This document shows, one piece after another, positions 26,728-36,130 of a stretch of DNA of 64,000 nt (its first letter is position 1; each line of letters begins with the position of its first letter). A program made the position numbers and the translations under genes. The notes under the pieces were generated by a model. That model saw only the letters and a program-made list of their open reading frames with translations, was not told the origin of the DNA and did not search any database. This DNA is from Flavobacterium sp. 102 (lineage in GTDB: Bacteria; Bacteroidota; Bacteroidia; Flavobacteriales; Flavobacteriaceae), in NCBI RefSeq assembly GCF_003634615.1, contig NZ_RBKX01000001.1, forward strand, positions 372,001 to 436,000, in the 5' to 3' direction.

Positions 26728-27624
26728 ATGAAAATCACCATAAAAGAAACCCAAAACCCAACAATAATTAAATTTGAATTTCCGGATTTCATTACTCAAA
26801 ATGAGAACTTCGAGTTTAAAAACATTGACGAAGCCAAAAATTCACCTTTAGCCCAACAATTATTTTACTTGCCATTTGTAAAAACCGTCTACATTTCCGG
26901 TAATTTTATTGCTATCGAACGTTTTAGCATTGTAGAATGGTCAGATGTTCAAGACGCAGTGGCTGAACAAATCGAAAGTTTTGTCAACAATGGCGGCGTT
27001 ATTGTATTACAAACCGAAAACCCAACCCGAAAACAAGCCATAACTGTTTACGGAGAAACCACACCTAATCCGGCTTCGCTGAAATTTGTAGTCAATAAAG
27101 CCTTGACCAAAACCGCTGTCGAATTCAAAAATATTGACGAAGCCAAAGCTTCTCCGTTAGCGCAAGAATTGTTCAAATTCCACTTCGTAAAAGAAATTTT
27201 TATCACCGAAAATTATATCTCGGTTACCAAATACGAAAGCACTTCTTGGGACGAAATCACTTTAGAATTGCGAACGTTCATCAAACAATTCATCGAAAAC
27301 GGCGGAACTGTGTTAGATGAAACCATGATAGTAAATGACGAAAAGCAAGAAAAACAACAAATCAAAAATTTTGACAACCTTGATACAACGTCACAACAAA
27401 TCATCAATATTCTAGAAGAATATGTAAAACCGGCGGTCGCTGCCGATGGTGGAAATATTCTTTTCGACTCTTATGACGAAACCGAAAAAAGAGTAAAAGT
27501 CGTATTGCAAGGTTCTTGCAACGGTTGCCCTTCTTCGACTTTCACCCTAAAAAACGGTATCGAAAATATGCTGAAAGACATGTTGAATGATAAAGACATT
27601 GTGGTGGAAGCCATTAATGGATAA
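26728..27624 (+). CDS. NifU-like iron-sulfur scaffold with duplicated Nfu N-terminal domain
   Basis: The 298-residue protein has two tandem Nfu_N-type domains, residues about 8-92 and 105-193, which share FKNIDEAKxSPLAQxLF and a following SxxWDE/xVEWSD pattern. A NifU C-terminal domain follows (about 222-297) with the cluster-binding pair Cys264 and Cys267 in GSCNGCPSST. Such Nfu proteins carry or hand on 4Fe-4S clusters to target enzymes. One Nfu_N domain is usual. The two copies differ (the first lacks the TPNPASLKF loop), so they may have separate roles. Single-gene unit with its own promoter and terminator. Confidence 0.9.
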   Translation: MKITIKETQNPTIIKFEFPDFITQNENFEFKNIDEAKNSPLAQQLFYLPFVKTVYISGNFIAIERFSIVEWSDVQDAVAEQIESFVNNGGVIVLQTENPTRKQAITVYGETTPNPASLKFVVNKALTKTAVEFKNIDEAKASPLAQELFKFHFVKEIFITENYISVTKYESTSWDEITLELRTFIKQFIENGGTVLDETMIVNDEKQEKQQIKNFDNLDTTSQQIINILEEYVKPAVAADGGNILFDSYDETEKRVKVVLQGSCNGCPSSTFTLKNGIENMLKDMLNDKDIVVEAING

Positions 27625-27653
27625 GCCGTATTTCAAAATAAAAAACTACCTTT

Positions 27654-27678
27654 AAGCGTCCAAATCGGAAGCTTTTTT
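27654..27678 (+). terminator. Terminator of the NifU-like gene
   Basis: AAGC-G-TCC pairs with GGA-A-GCTT (one mismatch) around AAATC, followed by seven T residues, 30 bases after the stop. Confidence 0.75.
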
Positions 27679-27690
27679 TAATTAAATTTT

Positions 27691-27790
27691 AGGAGCTGTT
27701 TCCCGCTTTCCGCAGTATCTTTTTTTATCACACCGGGCGCAATCAAGACACTCTATTAAAAAAAAGGATACTTGCTGCAATCAGGGCTAA
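27691..27790 (+). repeat. Dispersed intergenic repeat, copy C
   Basis: It starts AGGAGCTGTTTCCCGCTTTCCGC and ends TGCTGCAATCAGGGCTAA, the same end blocks as copies A and B, with an unrelated middle. It lies between the NifU-like and DUF255 genes. Confidence 0.65.
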
Positions 27791-27800
27791 AAAATAAATC

Positions 27801-29855
27801 ATGAACGAACTACATCTGGAAACCAGCCCATACCTACTCCAACACGCCAACAATCCCGTGCATTGGAAAGCTTGGAACGAAAAGTCTTTGGCACAAGCCA
27901 AGACAGCAAACAAACTCATCATCATCAGCATAGGTTATTCTGCCTGTCACTGGTGTCACGTAATGGAACACGAAAGTTTTGAAAACGACGATGTTGCCAC
28001 CGTAATGAACGCCCATTTTGTCAACATCAAAATCGACCGCGAAGAACGTCCGGATATCGACGCTGTTTATATGAAAGCAGTTCAAGTCATGACCGGTCAT
28101 GGTGGTTGGCCCATGAACGTGGTCACTTTGCCTGATGGCAGACCTATTTGGGGCGGAACGTATTTCAAAAAAAATGAGTGGATCAATTCCTTAGAAAAAC
28201 TTCAAGAAATTTATACTCAAAACCCGGAAACCATTTTTGAGTATGCACAACAACTGCACGAAGGTTTGCAATCGCTAAGCGTCATTCCAAAAATCGATTC
28301 GCCCATTGACCACAATTTAGACAACTTAGAAAAACTGGTGAAAAAATGGCAGAAAAGTTTTGATTGGGAATTTGGCGGTATGGCAAGAGCTCCAAAATTT
28401 ATGATGCCAACCAATTATGAATTTCTATTGCGATACGGTTACCAAACCCAAAATCAAAGTTTACTCGATTTCACCAATCTTACATTAACCAAAATGGCTT
28501 ACGGCGGTTTATTCGACACACTCGATGGCGGATTTTCACGTTATTCTGTCGATATGAAATGGCATGTGCCGCATTTTGAAAAAATGTTATATGATAACGG
28601 TCAGTTGGTTTCGCTTTACGCGAATGCTTATAAATTAACCCGCAATCCATTATACAAAGAAGTCATCGAAAAGACTTTGACTTTCGTCGAAAAAGAATGG
28701 CTGACTTCGGAAGGAAGTTTCTATTCTGCACTCGACGCCGACAGTTTGAATGCCGAAAATCATTTAGAAGAAGGTGCATTTTATGTTTGGACGAAAGAAG
28801 AATTACAAGAATTTATTGGTGAAGATTTCGACTTGTTTTCCAAAGTTTTCAATATCAATGAATTTGGTCATTGGGAACACGGTAATTATGTTTTGATTCA
28901 AAATCAATCTTTGGCACAAATCGCTGAAAAGCAAAATATGTCTGTGGAAACATTGGCACAAAAAAAAGAATCATGGGAACAAAAACTGTATACTGAAAGA
29001 GAAAAACGCAGCAAACCCAGACTCGATGACAAATGCCTGACTTCTTGGAACGCCATAATGCTTAAAGGCTTTGTTGACGCTTTTAAAGCTTTAGGCAGCC
29101 CAAAATATTTAAACATCGCTTTGCAAAATGCCCATTTCATCACTAAAAATCTTTGGTCTTCAGATGGCAATTTATTTAGAACGTATAAAAACGGCACTCG
29201 AGGCGGAGCCGAACAGAGCGTAGCTAAAGCCACCATCAATGCTTATTTGGAAGATTATGCTCAGGTGATTCAAGGATTTATTGGTTTGTATGAAGCGACT
29301 TTGGACGAACAATGGCTGCAAAATGCCAAGCAATTAACAGATTATTGTTTTGATTTTTTCTATAACGAAAAAGAACAGTTTTTTTCTTTTACTTCTCAAA
29401 ATGACGAAGCCTTAATTACAGCACATTTTGAAGTCGAGGACAATGTGATTCCGGCCGCGAATTCAGTTATGGCGAGTAATTTATTTCGATTGAGTGTTTA
29501 CTTCAACCATAGTTATTACGAATCGATAGCCGAACAAATGGTGCAAAATATTATTCCTACGATTGATTATCCATCGGCTTTCTCAAATTGGCTGAATGTG
29601 CTTTTAAATTATTCGGAACAAAACAAAGAATTGGCGATTTGTGGTGAAAGAGCTTTGGATTATTTGACCCAAATCAACCAACAGTATATGCCTAACCTCA
29701 TTCTTGCCGGAGCCAAAGTTGATTCCGCTCTGCCATTTTTAGAAAATAGATTTGTGGAAAGTCAAACGTTATTGTATTTGTGCCAGAACAAAACTTGCGA
29801 TACACCAACCATTGATTTACAAGAAATTATCAATAAAATAACACCAAATTCTTAG
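27801..29855 (+). CDS. DUF255 thioredoxin-domain protein (YyaL / spermatogenesis-associated protein 20 family)
   Basis: A 684-residue protein. The first 160 residues form a thioredoxin-like domain with Cys49 and Cys52 in [15 protein letters not shown], preceded by the family opening [20 protein letters not shown]. The rest is an alpha/alpha-barrel like that of glycan-processing enzymes, with motifs such as [30 protein letters not shown] and EDYAQVIQG. The family is widespread and its reaction is not known. No signal peptide is visible, so it is likely cytosolic. Same-strand genes follow within 50 bases. Confidence 0.93.
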   Translation: MNELHLETSPYLLQHANNPVHWKAWNEKSLAQAKTANKLIIISIGYSACHWCHVMEHESFENDDVATVMNAHFVNIKIDREERPDIDAVYMKAVQVMTGHGGWPMNVVTLPDGRPIWGGTYFKKNEWINSLEKLQEIYTQNPETIFEYAQQLHEGLQSLSVIPKIDSPIDHNLDNLEKLVKKWQKSFDWEFGGMARAPKFMMPTNYEFLLRYGYQTQNQSLLDFTNLTLTKMAYGGLFDTLDGGFSRYSVDMKWHVPHFEKMLYDNGQLVSLYANAYKLTRNPLYKEVIEKTLTFVEKEWLTSEGSFYSALDADSLNAENHLEEGAFYVWTKEELQEFIGEDFDLFSKVFNINEFGHWEHGNYVLIQNQSLAQIAEKQNMSVETLAQKKESWEQKLYTEREKRSKPRLDDKCLTSWNAIMLKGFVDAFKALGSPKYLNIALQNAHFITKNLWSSDGNLFRTYKNGTRGGAEQSVAKATINAYLEDYAQVIQGFIGLYEATLDEQWLQNAKQLTDYCFDFFYNEKEQFFSFTSQNDEALITAHFEVEDNVIPAANSVMASNLFRLSVYFNHSYYESIAEQMVQNIIPTIDYPSAFSNWLNVLLNYSEQNKELAICGERALDYLTQINQQYMPNLILAGAKVDSALPFLENRFVESQTLLYLCQNKTCDTPTIDLQEIINKITPNS

Positions 29856-29900
29856 AAAAAATTGTAATATTGTTATTATTAACCAATAAAAACAACTGAT

Positions 29901-30257
29901 ATGGGATTTGGAGATTTTTTTAAAAATTTGTTCGGAGGCTCTAAAGGTAAAGCCGGAGAACAAGCTAGTAATTTTGCTGATGACGCCATTGAAAAAGCTA
30001 AAGAAATAGCTGATCCGGTAGTGGATAAAGTAGAAGAATTTGTGGAAACCGCTAAAGAAAAAATAAGCGAATATGTACCACAAGCGTCTGAAACTATAGA
30101 CAATGTAGTCGACAACGCCAGAGAAAAAATAAATGAGTTGGCTGAAACTGCCAAAGAAAAAATAAATTCATTTACCAACGATGCTAACGACGCTGTTGAT
30201 GCAGCTGAAGAAAAAGCTAGTGATGCGGTAAATCGTGTAGAAGAAGACGCAGATTAA
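29901..30257 (+). CDS. YtxH-like / helical repeat protein, 118 residues
   Basis: The short protein opens MGFGDFFKNLFGGSKGKAG and continues as a nearly unbroken amphipathic helix of Ala, Glu, Lys and Asp with repeated AKEKI, VVDKVEEFVETAKEK, NAREKINELAETAKEK units. The composition recalls YtxH-type and late-embryogenesis-like proteins. Function unknown: such proteins are often linked to stress. There is no Cys, Trp or clear membrane anchor. It is followed by a strong terminator and then mscS. Confidence 0.7.
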   Translation: MGFGDFFKNLFGGSKGKAGEQASNFADDAIEKAKEIADPVVDKVEEFVETAKEKISEYVPQASETIDNVVDNAREKINELAETAKEKINSFTNDANDAVDAAEEKASDAVNRVEEDAD

Positions 30258-30292
30258 TTTTAAAAATTATTATTTTTGCTCAATAATTATCT

Positions 30293-30330
30293 CGCCCCGA
30301 CTCCCGAGACTTCGGGGCGGGATTTTTTTT
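30293..30330 (+). terminator. Terminator of the YtxH-like gene
   Basis: CGCCCCGA pairs with TCGGGGCG around an inner CTCCCGAGACT, then GGA and eight T residues. It ends six bases before the mscS ATG at 30336. Confidence 0.9.
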
Positions 30331-30335
30331 ACAAT

Positions 30336-31169
30336 ATGACTATGAACAGCTCGCTTTCGATTCACTCCTTTGCAGAATACGTTGAACAATTTACCACGTT
30401 ACTAATCGATTATTCGCCGAAGTTGATTTCGGCGCTAATCATTCTTTTCATCGGATTATATGTCATTCGATTTATCAATCGTTTGGTTAGAAAAATCATG
30501 GTAAAAAGAGAATTTGATCCAACTTTATCCAAATTCTTAGCCGATAGTTTACTTTGGGCATTACGCATATTGTTGTTTGTGAGTTTTATTTCCAAATTAG
30601 GCATAGAAACTTCTTCATTTGTGGCAATTCTCGGTGCGGCTGGTTTGGCGATTGGTTTGTCACTTCAAGGCTCTTTGTCCAATTTTGCCGGCGGAATGTT
30701 GATTATTTTATTCAAACCTTTCAGAGTTGGCGACACCATTGAAGCACAGGGCGTTATTGGAACTGTGTTGGAAATACAGATTTTTGTAACCAAATTAATT
30801 ACCGGAAACAACCAAACTATTTTTATCCCAAACGGAATTCTATCGAATAATGTAATCATTAATTATTCGATGCAAGGCAACCGCAGAGCAGATTTGTTGT
30901 TTTCCCTTTCCTATGATACCAATATTAAAACCGCCAAAGACATCGTCATGAAAGTGATGCAAAACCATCCTAAAGTTTTAAAAAATCCTGCGCCAACAGT
31001 TGCTGTGAGAGGTTTAACCGATTCGGCTGTACAATTGTCAATCCGACCTTGGGCGACCAATATCGATTTTAGTGATATGTCTTCTGATATTTTGGAAAAC
31101 TGTAAAGAAGCTTTTGAAGCGGCCGGAATTTCAATTCAACCATTTGTGCTTGAGACCTCGAAAGGATAA
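30336..31169 (+). CDS. Small-conductance mechanosensitive channel (MscS family)
   Basis: Starting at the ATG at 30336 the protein has 277 residues. An in-frame start at 30276 would read through the preceding terminator hairpin and is rejected. Three membrane helices are visible (about residues 20-45, 60-80 and 95-120), the third being the pore helix with VAILGAAGLAIGLSLQGSL and FAGGMLIILFKPF. The beta domain follows with VGDTIEAQGVIGTV and IFIPNGILSNNVIINYS. It protects against hypo-osmotic shock. It is convergent with tsaB, with one base between the two stop codons and no visible terminator. Confidence 0.95.
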   Translation: MTMNSSLSIHSFAEYVEQFTTLLIDYSPKLISALIILFIGLYVIRFINRLVRKIMVKREFDPTLSKFLADSLLWALRILLFVSFISKLGIETSSFVAILGAAGLAIGLSLQGSLSNFAGGMLIILFKPFRVGDTIEAQGVIGTVLEIQIFVTKLITGNNQTIFIPNGILSNNVIINYSMQGNRRADLLFSLSYDTNIKTAKDIVMKVMQNHPKVLKNPAPTVAVRGLTDSAVQLSIRPWATNIDFSDMSSDILENCKEAFEAAGISIQPFVLETSKG

Positions 31170-31170
31170 T

Positions 31171-31836
31171 TTATGTTTTTTTAGTCAACATAAAATCTTT
31201 CAAGTAAAAAGGCTCAAAGTAAGCCACATCTTCAAACTCATTTTGAATGAATTTTTTATAGCTAATTGGACTCATCTCATTAGCAGAAGGAAATACAATT
31301 TCCGATAGAAATACGAAGTTGACTGCGGTCAAAACTGATTGGCATTTTTCCTGACAATCGCCTACAATATAGATGGTTTCTGTCCTATCAGCATAACTGA
31401 CTTCGGTTAAAACTTCTGCTTGGACTTCTACTATTTTTTGATAATTAGGGTCGAAAACAGCACTATAAACTTCCATTCTCCGCGCGTCAATCATCGGAAT
31501 AATTAAGCCGTCATTTTGGGTTACTTTTTGGGCCAAAACTTGTAAAGTGTCCACTGAAATTAATGGAATTTGCAACGCATAGCACAAACCTTTTGCCGCC
31601 GAAACACCGATGCGCAAACCCGTATAAGATCCAGGACCTTTGCTGATGGCAATCGCTTTCAAATCACGGACTGTAATTCCTGCTTCTTTTAAAATATCTT
31701 CTATAAAAACATGCAATTTTTCAGCATGAGAATAACCTTGTTCGGCTATTTCTTTAAGCAATATTGTTTTTCCGTCTTTGGCTAAAGATACTGAGCAATT
31801 TTTAGTTGCGGTTTCAATGTTAAGAATGTAGGTCAA
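31171..31836 (-). CDS. tsaB: tRNA threonylcarbamoyladenosine biosynthesis protein TsaB
   Basis: TsaB is the ASKHA-fold partner of TsaD for t6A modification at position 37 of ANN-decoding tRNAs. The 221-residue protein has the N-terminal MTYILNIETATKNCSVSL and the SKGPGSYTGLRIGVSAAKGL motif. It is the last gene of the operon tolC-like, hlyD-like, tsaB, starting three bases after the adaptor gene's stop. No functional link to export is known; the placement probably reflects operon drift. Confidence 0.95.
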   Translation of the reverse strand: MTYILNIETATKNCSVSLAKDGKTILLKEIAEQGYSHAEKLHVFIEDILKEAGITVRDLKAIAISKGPGSYTGLRIGVSAAKGLCYALQIPLISVDTLQVLAQKVTQNDGLIIPMIDARRMEVYSAVFDPNYQKIVEVQAEVLTEVSYADRTETIYIVGDCQEKCQSVLTAVNFVFLSEIVFPSANEMSPISYKKFIQNEFEDVAYFEPFYLKDFMLTKKT

Positions 31837-31839
31837 AAT

Positions 31840-33138
31840 TTATTTGGCTTTTTCTTTGTCTGTACTGTTTTTCAATTTTACTTTATCACCCGAATTCAGG
31901 TCTTTGGTCACCGTAGTATAAGGTCCGATAATCACAACATCCCCTTTTTTCAAACCTGAAACCACTTCAATATTAGTATCATCTTGAATGCCTGTTTTAA
32001 TGACTCTGATTTTGGCTTTGTCACCAACTTTCACAAATACACATTCAAATTTTTTATCGCTTTTGGCCGTCACTTTTTTCTCTTCCGGCTCTTCCTTAAC
32101 CATATAGGATTTCGTAGCCGTGGTATCTGATTTCACCAAAACAGAGCTGATTGGCACACCAATTACTTTTTCTTTTCTTGTCGTGATTATGTCAACCGTT
32201 GCAGTCATTCCCGGTCTGAACGGCGAAAAATTAGCCGATTTACCTTCTAATAAATCTTGATAAGATTCTTTTAGAATTCTAACTTTTACCTTAAAATTAG
32301 TCACTTGATCAGCGGTAGTTGCTGTACTCGCAGAATTAGAAATGCTGGTTACTATGCCTTTGAATTCCTTTTTCAAATAAGCATCAACACTAATATTGGT
32401 ACTGTCACCAATACTGATTTTAACGATGTCATTTTCGTTTACATCTACTTCCACTTCCATGTTGTCCAAATTGGCTACACGAAGAATTTCCGTTCCGGTC
32501 ATTTGTTGGGTTCCCAAAACTCTTTCGCCTAATTCGACACCAAGAGAAGAAATTGTTCCGTCTGCCGGAGAATAAATGGTGGTTCTTCCTAAGTTGTCTT
32601 TAGCTTCTCTTACCGTGGCGTTAGCACTTTGTACATTGTAATAAGCGGATTCTTTGTTGGCTTTAGCACCTTCAAAAGTAGCGGTTGCTTTGTCCCATTC
32701 TGATTTGGAAATGATGCCTTTGTCAAAAAGCGTTTTGCTTCTGTCGTAACTGGCTTTTGCTTCTTTAAATGTAGCGTCGGCCTGACTCAAACCGGCTTTG
32801 GTTCCAGACAAGTTAGAAATCGTTCTGTTGTAGCCTGAAGTATATAAATCGGGATTGATTTTGACTAAAAGTTGTCCTTTTTTAACCACTTGTCCTTCTT
32901 TGATGGGCAAATCGATAATTTCTCCCGAAACCTCAGAAGAGATTTTTACCTCAATTTCCGGTTGAATTTTACCGGTAGCCGAAACCGTTTCGATAATTGT
33001 AATTTCATCGGCTTTAGCAGTTTCTACCTCAATGATACCATCATCTGCACCGATTACTCCATTTTTCTTTAAAATCACTAATACTATTAAAAGCAACGCG
33101 ATTATTCCTACTAACCAATATATTTTCTTTTTTGACAT
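31840..33138 (-). CDS. Periplasmic adaptor subunit of an efflux pump (HlyD/MacA family)
   Basis: The 432-residue protein has one N-terminal membrane anchor (about residues 6-23), the split lipoyl domain (SGEIIDLPIKEGQVVKKGQLL and the matching IYSPADGTISSLGVELGERV), a helical hairpin between them, and a beta-barrel with the family PFRPGMTATVDIIT segment near residue 310. It should bridge an inner-membrane transporter to the TolC-like protein encoded three bases upstream. The C-terminal KLKNSTDKEKAK is charged. No transporter gene follows, so the pump is encoded elsewhere or shared. The MacA type, with an ABC transporter MacB, is the best guess. Confidence 0.88.
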   Translation of the reverse strand: MSKKKIYWLVGIIALLLIVLVILKKNGVIGADDGIIEVETAKADEITIIETVSATGKIQPEIEVKISSEVSGEIIDLPIKEGQVVKKGQLLVKINPDLYTSGYNRTISNLSGTKAGLSQADATFKEAKASYDRSKTLFDKGIISKSEWDKATATFEGAKANKESAYYNVQSANATVREAKDNLGRTTIYSPADGTISSLGVELGERVLGTQQMTGTEILRVANLDNMEVEVDVNENDIVKISIGDSTNISVDAYLKKEFKGIVTSISNSASTATTADQVTNFKVKVRILKESYQDLLEGKSANFSPFRPGMTATVDIITTRKEKVIGVPISSVLVKSDTTATKSYMVKEEPEEKKVTAKSDKKFECVFVKVGDKAKIRVIKTGIQDDTNIEVVSGLKKGDVVIIGPYTTVTKDLNSGDKVKLKNSTDKEKAK

Positions 33139-33141
33139 GTT

Positions 33142-34518
33142 TTATTGTTTTTGAATGATTGGGATTCCAAAATAGAGTTCTACGACTTTCGTTTTAAAGA
33201 TGTAATCGTATTTGGCACGAATCACATCCGATTGGGAATTGATGTATAACGTTTGCGATTGATTGTAGTCAAAGGCATTCATCATTCCAACTGCATATTT
33301 TTCTTTCGCATAATTAAACGCTTCTTGTCTGGCTTCCAAAGTAGCAATAGAAGCTTCATAAGTATTGAGTGCGCCTTTGGTATCGGTTATGGCTTTATAG
33401 ACATTGGTTTCCAAATCTATTTTTGCCTGATCAAAAGTATTTTTAGACCTTTCATAAGCTATTTTAGATCGATCTACATTATTCTTTGCTGAAAAACCAT
33501 TGAATATTGGCACATTCAGTTGGAGTCCGAAGTTGTGCCCTTTGTTATCACTAAACTGGTCAAAAACAGGGAGTGGTCCGGCGATTATCGGCACACCATT
33601 AGAGTCGACTCCAATTATTCTGTCGGAGTAACTGGCGTTGGTTCCAAAATTATACCCAAAAGAAAGGCTCGGTTGTAAAGCGCCTTTGGCAATTTTTATA
33701 TCGCGTTCGGCTAAATCAAGATTGGCTTTCGCAATTTTAATTTCTACACGAACTTCATTGGCTTTGGCTACAATAGCTTCCGGCGACTCTGCCATCACCG
33801 GACTTGGTGTAGGCTCAATATCAACATCGGCTATATCAAAAGAGGCAAAATCTTCCAGGCGAAGTAATTGGGCTAAGCTCAATCGCGAAATAAGTAAAGC
33901 ATTTTCTGCCACAACAACTTTTTGTTTATCTGAAGCGACCGTAGCTCTCATATCTAATAAGTCTCCACGAGGCACCATTCCGGCATCAACTAACTCTTGT
34001 GCGCGAATCAACTGTTTTTCATCATTGGTTAATTGGCTTTGCTGTACTTTTAAGTTTTCTCTGTTAAATAAAATATCCAAATAAGCATTGGCGACAAATA
34101 GTGAAATATCATCTTGCATTTTGGTCAATTGGTATTGAGAAGCCAATTGTGCTAATTTGGCTCTTCGCAGTCGGTTTTGATTTTGCAAACCATTGTAAAG
34201 ATCAACACTTGAACTTAAACTCATTTGGGTAAATTGAGTAGTTTGATTTTCACGTGCGTTAGTCACCGGGTTGATGTTAGCTCCAATGCTCCAAGAATGT
34301 TGACTGCTGGCATTTAAGCTCGGAAAAAAGTTGCCCACAGCCGCTTTTTTGTCAATGTCCGCTAATCTTACATCGAGTTCCGATTGCTTGATGGAAATAT
34401 TGTTTTTCATAGCATAAGCTACGCACTCTTCAATAGTCCATTTTTTTGTTTGTGCCAATGAACTAAATCCCAACAACAAGACAAAAGTAAGTAAGAGGTG
34501 AATTTTTATTATTTTCAT
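33142..34518 (-). CDS. TolC family outer-membrane efflux protein
   Basis: The start is the ATG at 34518 with signal peptide MKIIKIHLLLTFVLLLGFSSLAQ; 458 residues. It has the two-fold repeat of the family, with long helical stretches and TIEECVAYAMKNNISIKQSELDV near the N-terminus, SFGYNFGTNASY in the middle and a second tunnel repeat (DQAKIDLETNVYKAITDTKGALNTYEAS). It forms the outer-membrane tunnel for the adaptor encoded next. A TATCTTTG -7 element lies at 34557-34564. Confidence 0.9.
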   Translation of the reverse strand: MKIIKIHLLLTFVLLLGFSSLAQTKKWTIEECVAYAMKNNISIKQSELDVRLADIDKKAAVGNFFPSLNASSQHSWSIGANINPVTNARENQTTQFTQMSLSSSVDLYNGLQNQNRLRRAKLAQLASQYQLTKMQDDISLFVANAYLDILFNRENLKVQQSQLTNDEKQLIRAQELVDAGMVPRGDLLDMRATVASDKQKVVVAENALLISRLSLAQLLRLEDFASFDIADVDIEPTPSPVMAESPEAIVAKANEVRVEIKIAKANLDLAERDIKIAKGALQPSLSFGYNFGTNASYSDRIIGVDSNGVPIIAGPLPVFDQFSDNKGHNFGLQLNVPIFNGFSAKNNVDRSKIAYERSKNTFDQAKIDLETNVYKAITDTKGALNTYEASIATLEARQEAFNYAKEKYAVGMMNAFDYNQSQTLYINSQSDVIRAKYDYIFKTKVVELYFGIPIIQKQ

Positions 34519-34556
34519 ATTAAAACAGGTAATCAAACCCAAATTCCTTGAATAAA

Positions 34557-34564
34557 CAAAGATA
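34557..34564 (-). promoter_or_regulatory. Probable -7 element of the tolC-like operon
   Basis: TATCTTTG on the minus strand fits TAnnTTTG and lies 38 bases before the ATG. No TTG at the usual spacing upstream. Confidence 0.4.
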
Positions 34565-34654
34565 TTATTTTTGGCTTTTATTTCTTAATTAAAGACTCAA
34601 TGTTTTAGACACTTTTTTTTTAATAATGTTACAGTCGGTTACGATATTTACATT

Positions 34655-34662
34655 TATTTTTG
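34655..34662 (+). promoter_or_regulatory. Probable -7 element of the DUF4403 gene
   Basis: TATTTTTG fits TAnnTTTG and lies 18 bases before the ATG at 34681. Confidence 0.4.
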
Positions 34663-34680
34663 ACAAAAATATTTTTATTT

Positions 34681-36072
34681 ATGTCAGCCATTAAATCAAT
34701 TCTCTTTCTGCTTCTCTTTTCAATTCTGATAAACAGCTGCGCTACTACTCAAAGAATCGAGGCTTTAAAACCACTCCCATCAAATGACGCACCAATGGTT
34801 TATAAAACGAAGACCTCCTTTGTTAATATGCCTTTGGAAATATCTTTGAAAGAAATAGAGAATCAATTGAACAAAACCATGAATGGTCTTATATATGACG
34901 ATTCAAATTTAGCTGATGATAAAACCGAAATGAAAATTTGGAAAACCGCTCCAATCAAATTGGTAGAAAAAAACGGTAAAATTCAAACTACAATGCCTTT
35001 GAAAATTTGGGCCAAAATAAAATACGGAACTGATTTCATGGGCTTAAACGACACTCGCGAAATCAATTTAAACGGAACCATTACGATGGTTAGCGATGTA
35101 AAACTATCCAATTGGAAATTATCAACTACTTCTAAAATCGAAGATTTTGAATGGTCTGAAAGTCCGACGATATTGGTTTCCGGAAAATATGTGCCAATTA
35201 CTTATATCATCAATCCGACACTTTCCATCTTTAAATCAAAAGTAGCCAAAAAAATAGACGAAGCCATCGAAAAGTCCTGTGATTTCAAACCTTATGTATT
35301 GGATGTCTTGGAAAACATGAGCACGCCGTTTGTAACCAGTGAACAATACCAAACTTGGTTCAAGTTGATTCCGATAGAAGTTTATGTTACCGATGCTGTT
35401 TTAAGCAAAAGTGAGATTAAAATGGATTTAGGATTGAAATGCAATATGCAAACTATGGTAGGTTTGAAACCCAAAAACACTTTTGACCGAGAGGCCATTC
35501 AATTTAAAGCCGTGACTAAAATACCAACCACTGTTTCGGCTAATGTGGCCGCCATTTCTACTTATGAAAGTGCTTCGAAAATTATTACGGCCAATTTCAA
35601 AGGCAAGGAATTTGCTTCCGGCAGTCGAAAAATAACGATTGAAAATGTAGCCATGTGGCAAAAAGACGGCAAAATTATCATTGCTTTAGACATGAGTGGG
35701 AGCATCAACGGCAGTATTTATTTGTCGGGAATTCCAAATTACAATGCGATTACCAAAGAAATTTATTTTGACCAAATGGATTATGTGCTGAACTCAAAAG
35801 GCATTTTAACCAGAACCGCCAATTGGTTATTGCAAGGGGTAATTTTGAGAAAAATTCAAGAAAATTGTCGCTATTCCATCAAAGCGAATTTAGAAGAAGG
35901 TAAAAAAAGTCTACTGCCTTACTTGAACAATTATTCCCCCATGAAAGGAGTTTTCGTAAACGGAACCATGAATGATTTTGAATTTGAAAAAGTAGAAGTT
36001 ACAGATAAAGCCATTATCGCCTTTATTACAACTACCGGAAAAATGAGTGTGAAAATTGACGGAATGGAGTAA
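34681..36072 (+). CDS. DUF4403 family lipoprotein
   Basis: The ATG at 34681 gives 463 residues; an in-frame upstream TTG at 34660 adds only seven. A lipoprotein signal ends in LINSC, so the protein should be lipidated and held in the cell envelope. The rest has repeated beta-rich segments (for example IKLVEKNGKIQTTMPLKIWAKIKYG, LQTMVGLKPKNTF and GSRKITIENVAMWQKDGKIIIALDMSG), as in DUF4403. Some members resemble lipid-binding tubular proteins, but no function is proven. Single gene, divergent from the tolC-like operon. Confidence 0.85.
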   Translation: MSAIKSILFLLLFSILINSCATTQRIEALKPLPSNDAPMVYKTKTSFVNMPLEISLKEIENQLNKTMNGLIYDDSNLADDKTEMKIWKTAPIKLVEKNGKIQTTMPLKIWAKIKYGTDFMGLNDTREINLNGTITMVSDVKLSNWKLSTTSKIEDFEWSESPTILVSGKYVPITYIINPTLSIFKSKVAKKIDEAIEKSCDFKPYVLDVLENMSTPFVTSEQYQTWFKLIPIEVYVTDAVLSKSEIKMDLGLKCNMQTMVGLKPKNTFDREAIQFKAVTKIPTTVSANVAAISTYESASKIITANFKGKEFASGSRKITIENVAMWQKDGKIIIALDMSGSINGSIYLSGIPNYNAITKEIYFDQMDYVLNSKGILTRTANWLLQGVILRKIQENCRYSIKANLEEGKKSLLPYLNNYSPMKGVFVNGTMNDFEFEKVEVTDKAIIAFITTTGKMSVKIDGME

Positions 36073-36130
36073 AGTCAGTTCTCAGTGTTCAGTTGGCAGT
36101 GTTCAGTTTCCAATAGAATGAAATGACAAC
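36073..36130. repeat. Simple CAGTGTTCAGT repeat spacer
   Basis: The spacer between convergent genes holds TCAGTTCTCAGTGTTCAGT and GGCAGTGTTCAGTTTCC, direct repeats of a CAGTNNTCAGT unit. A short-period spacer class seen widely in Flavobacterium. Confidence 0.5.
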
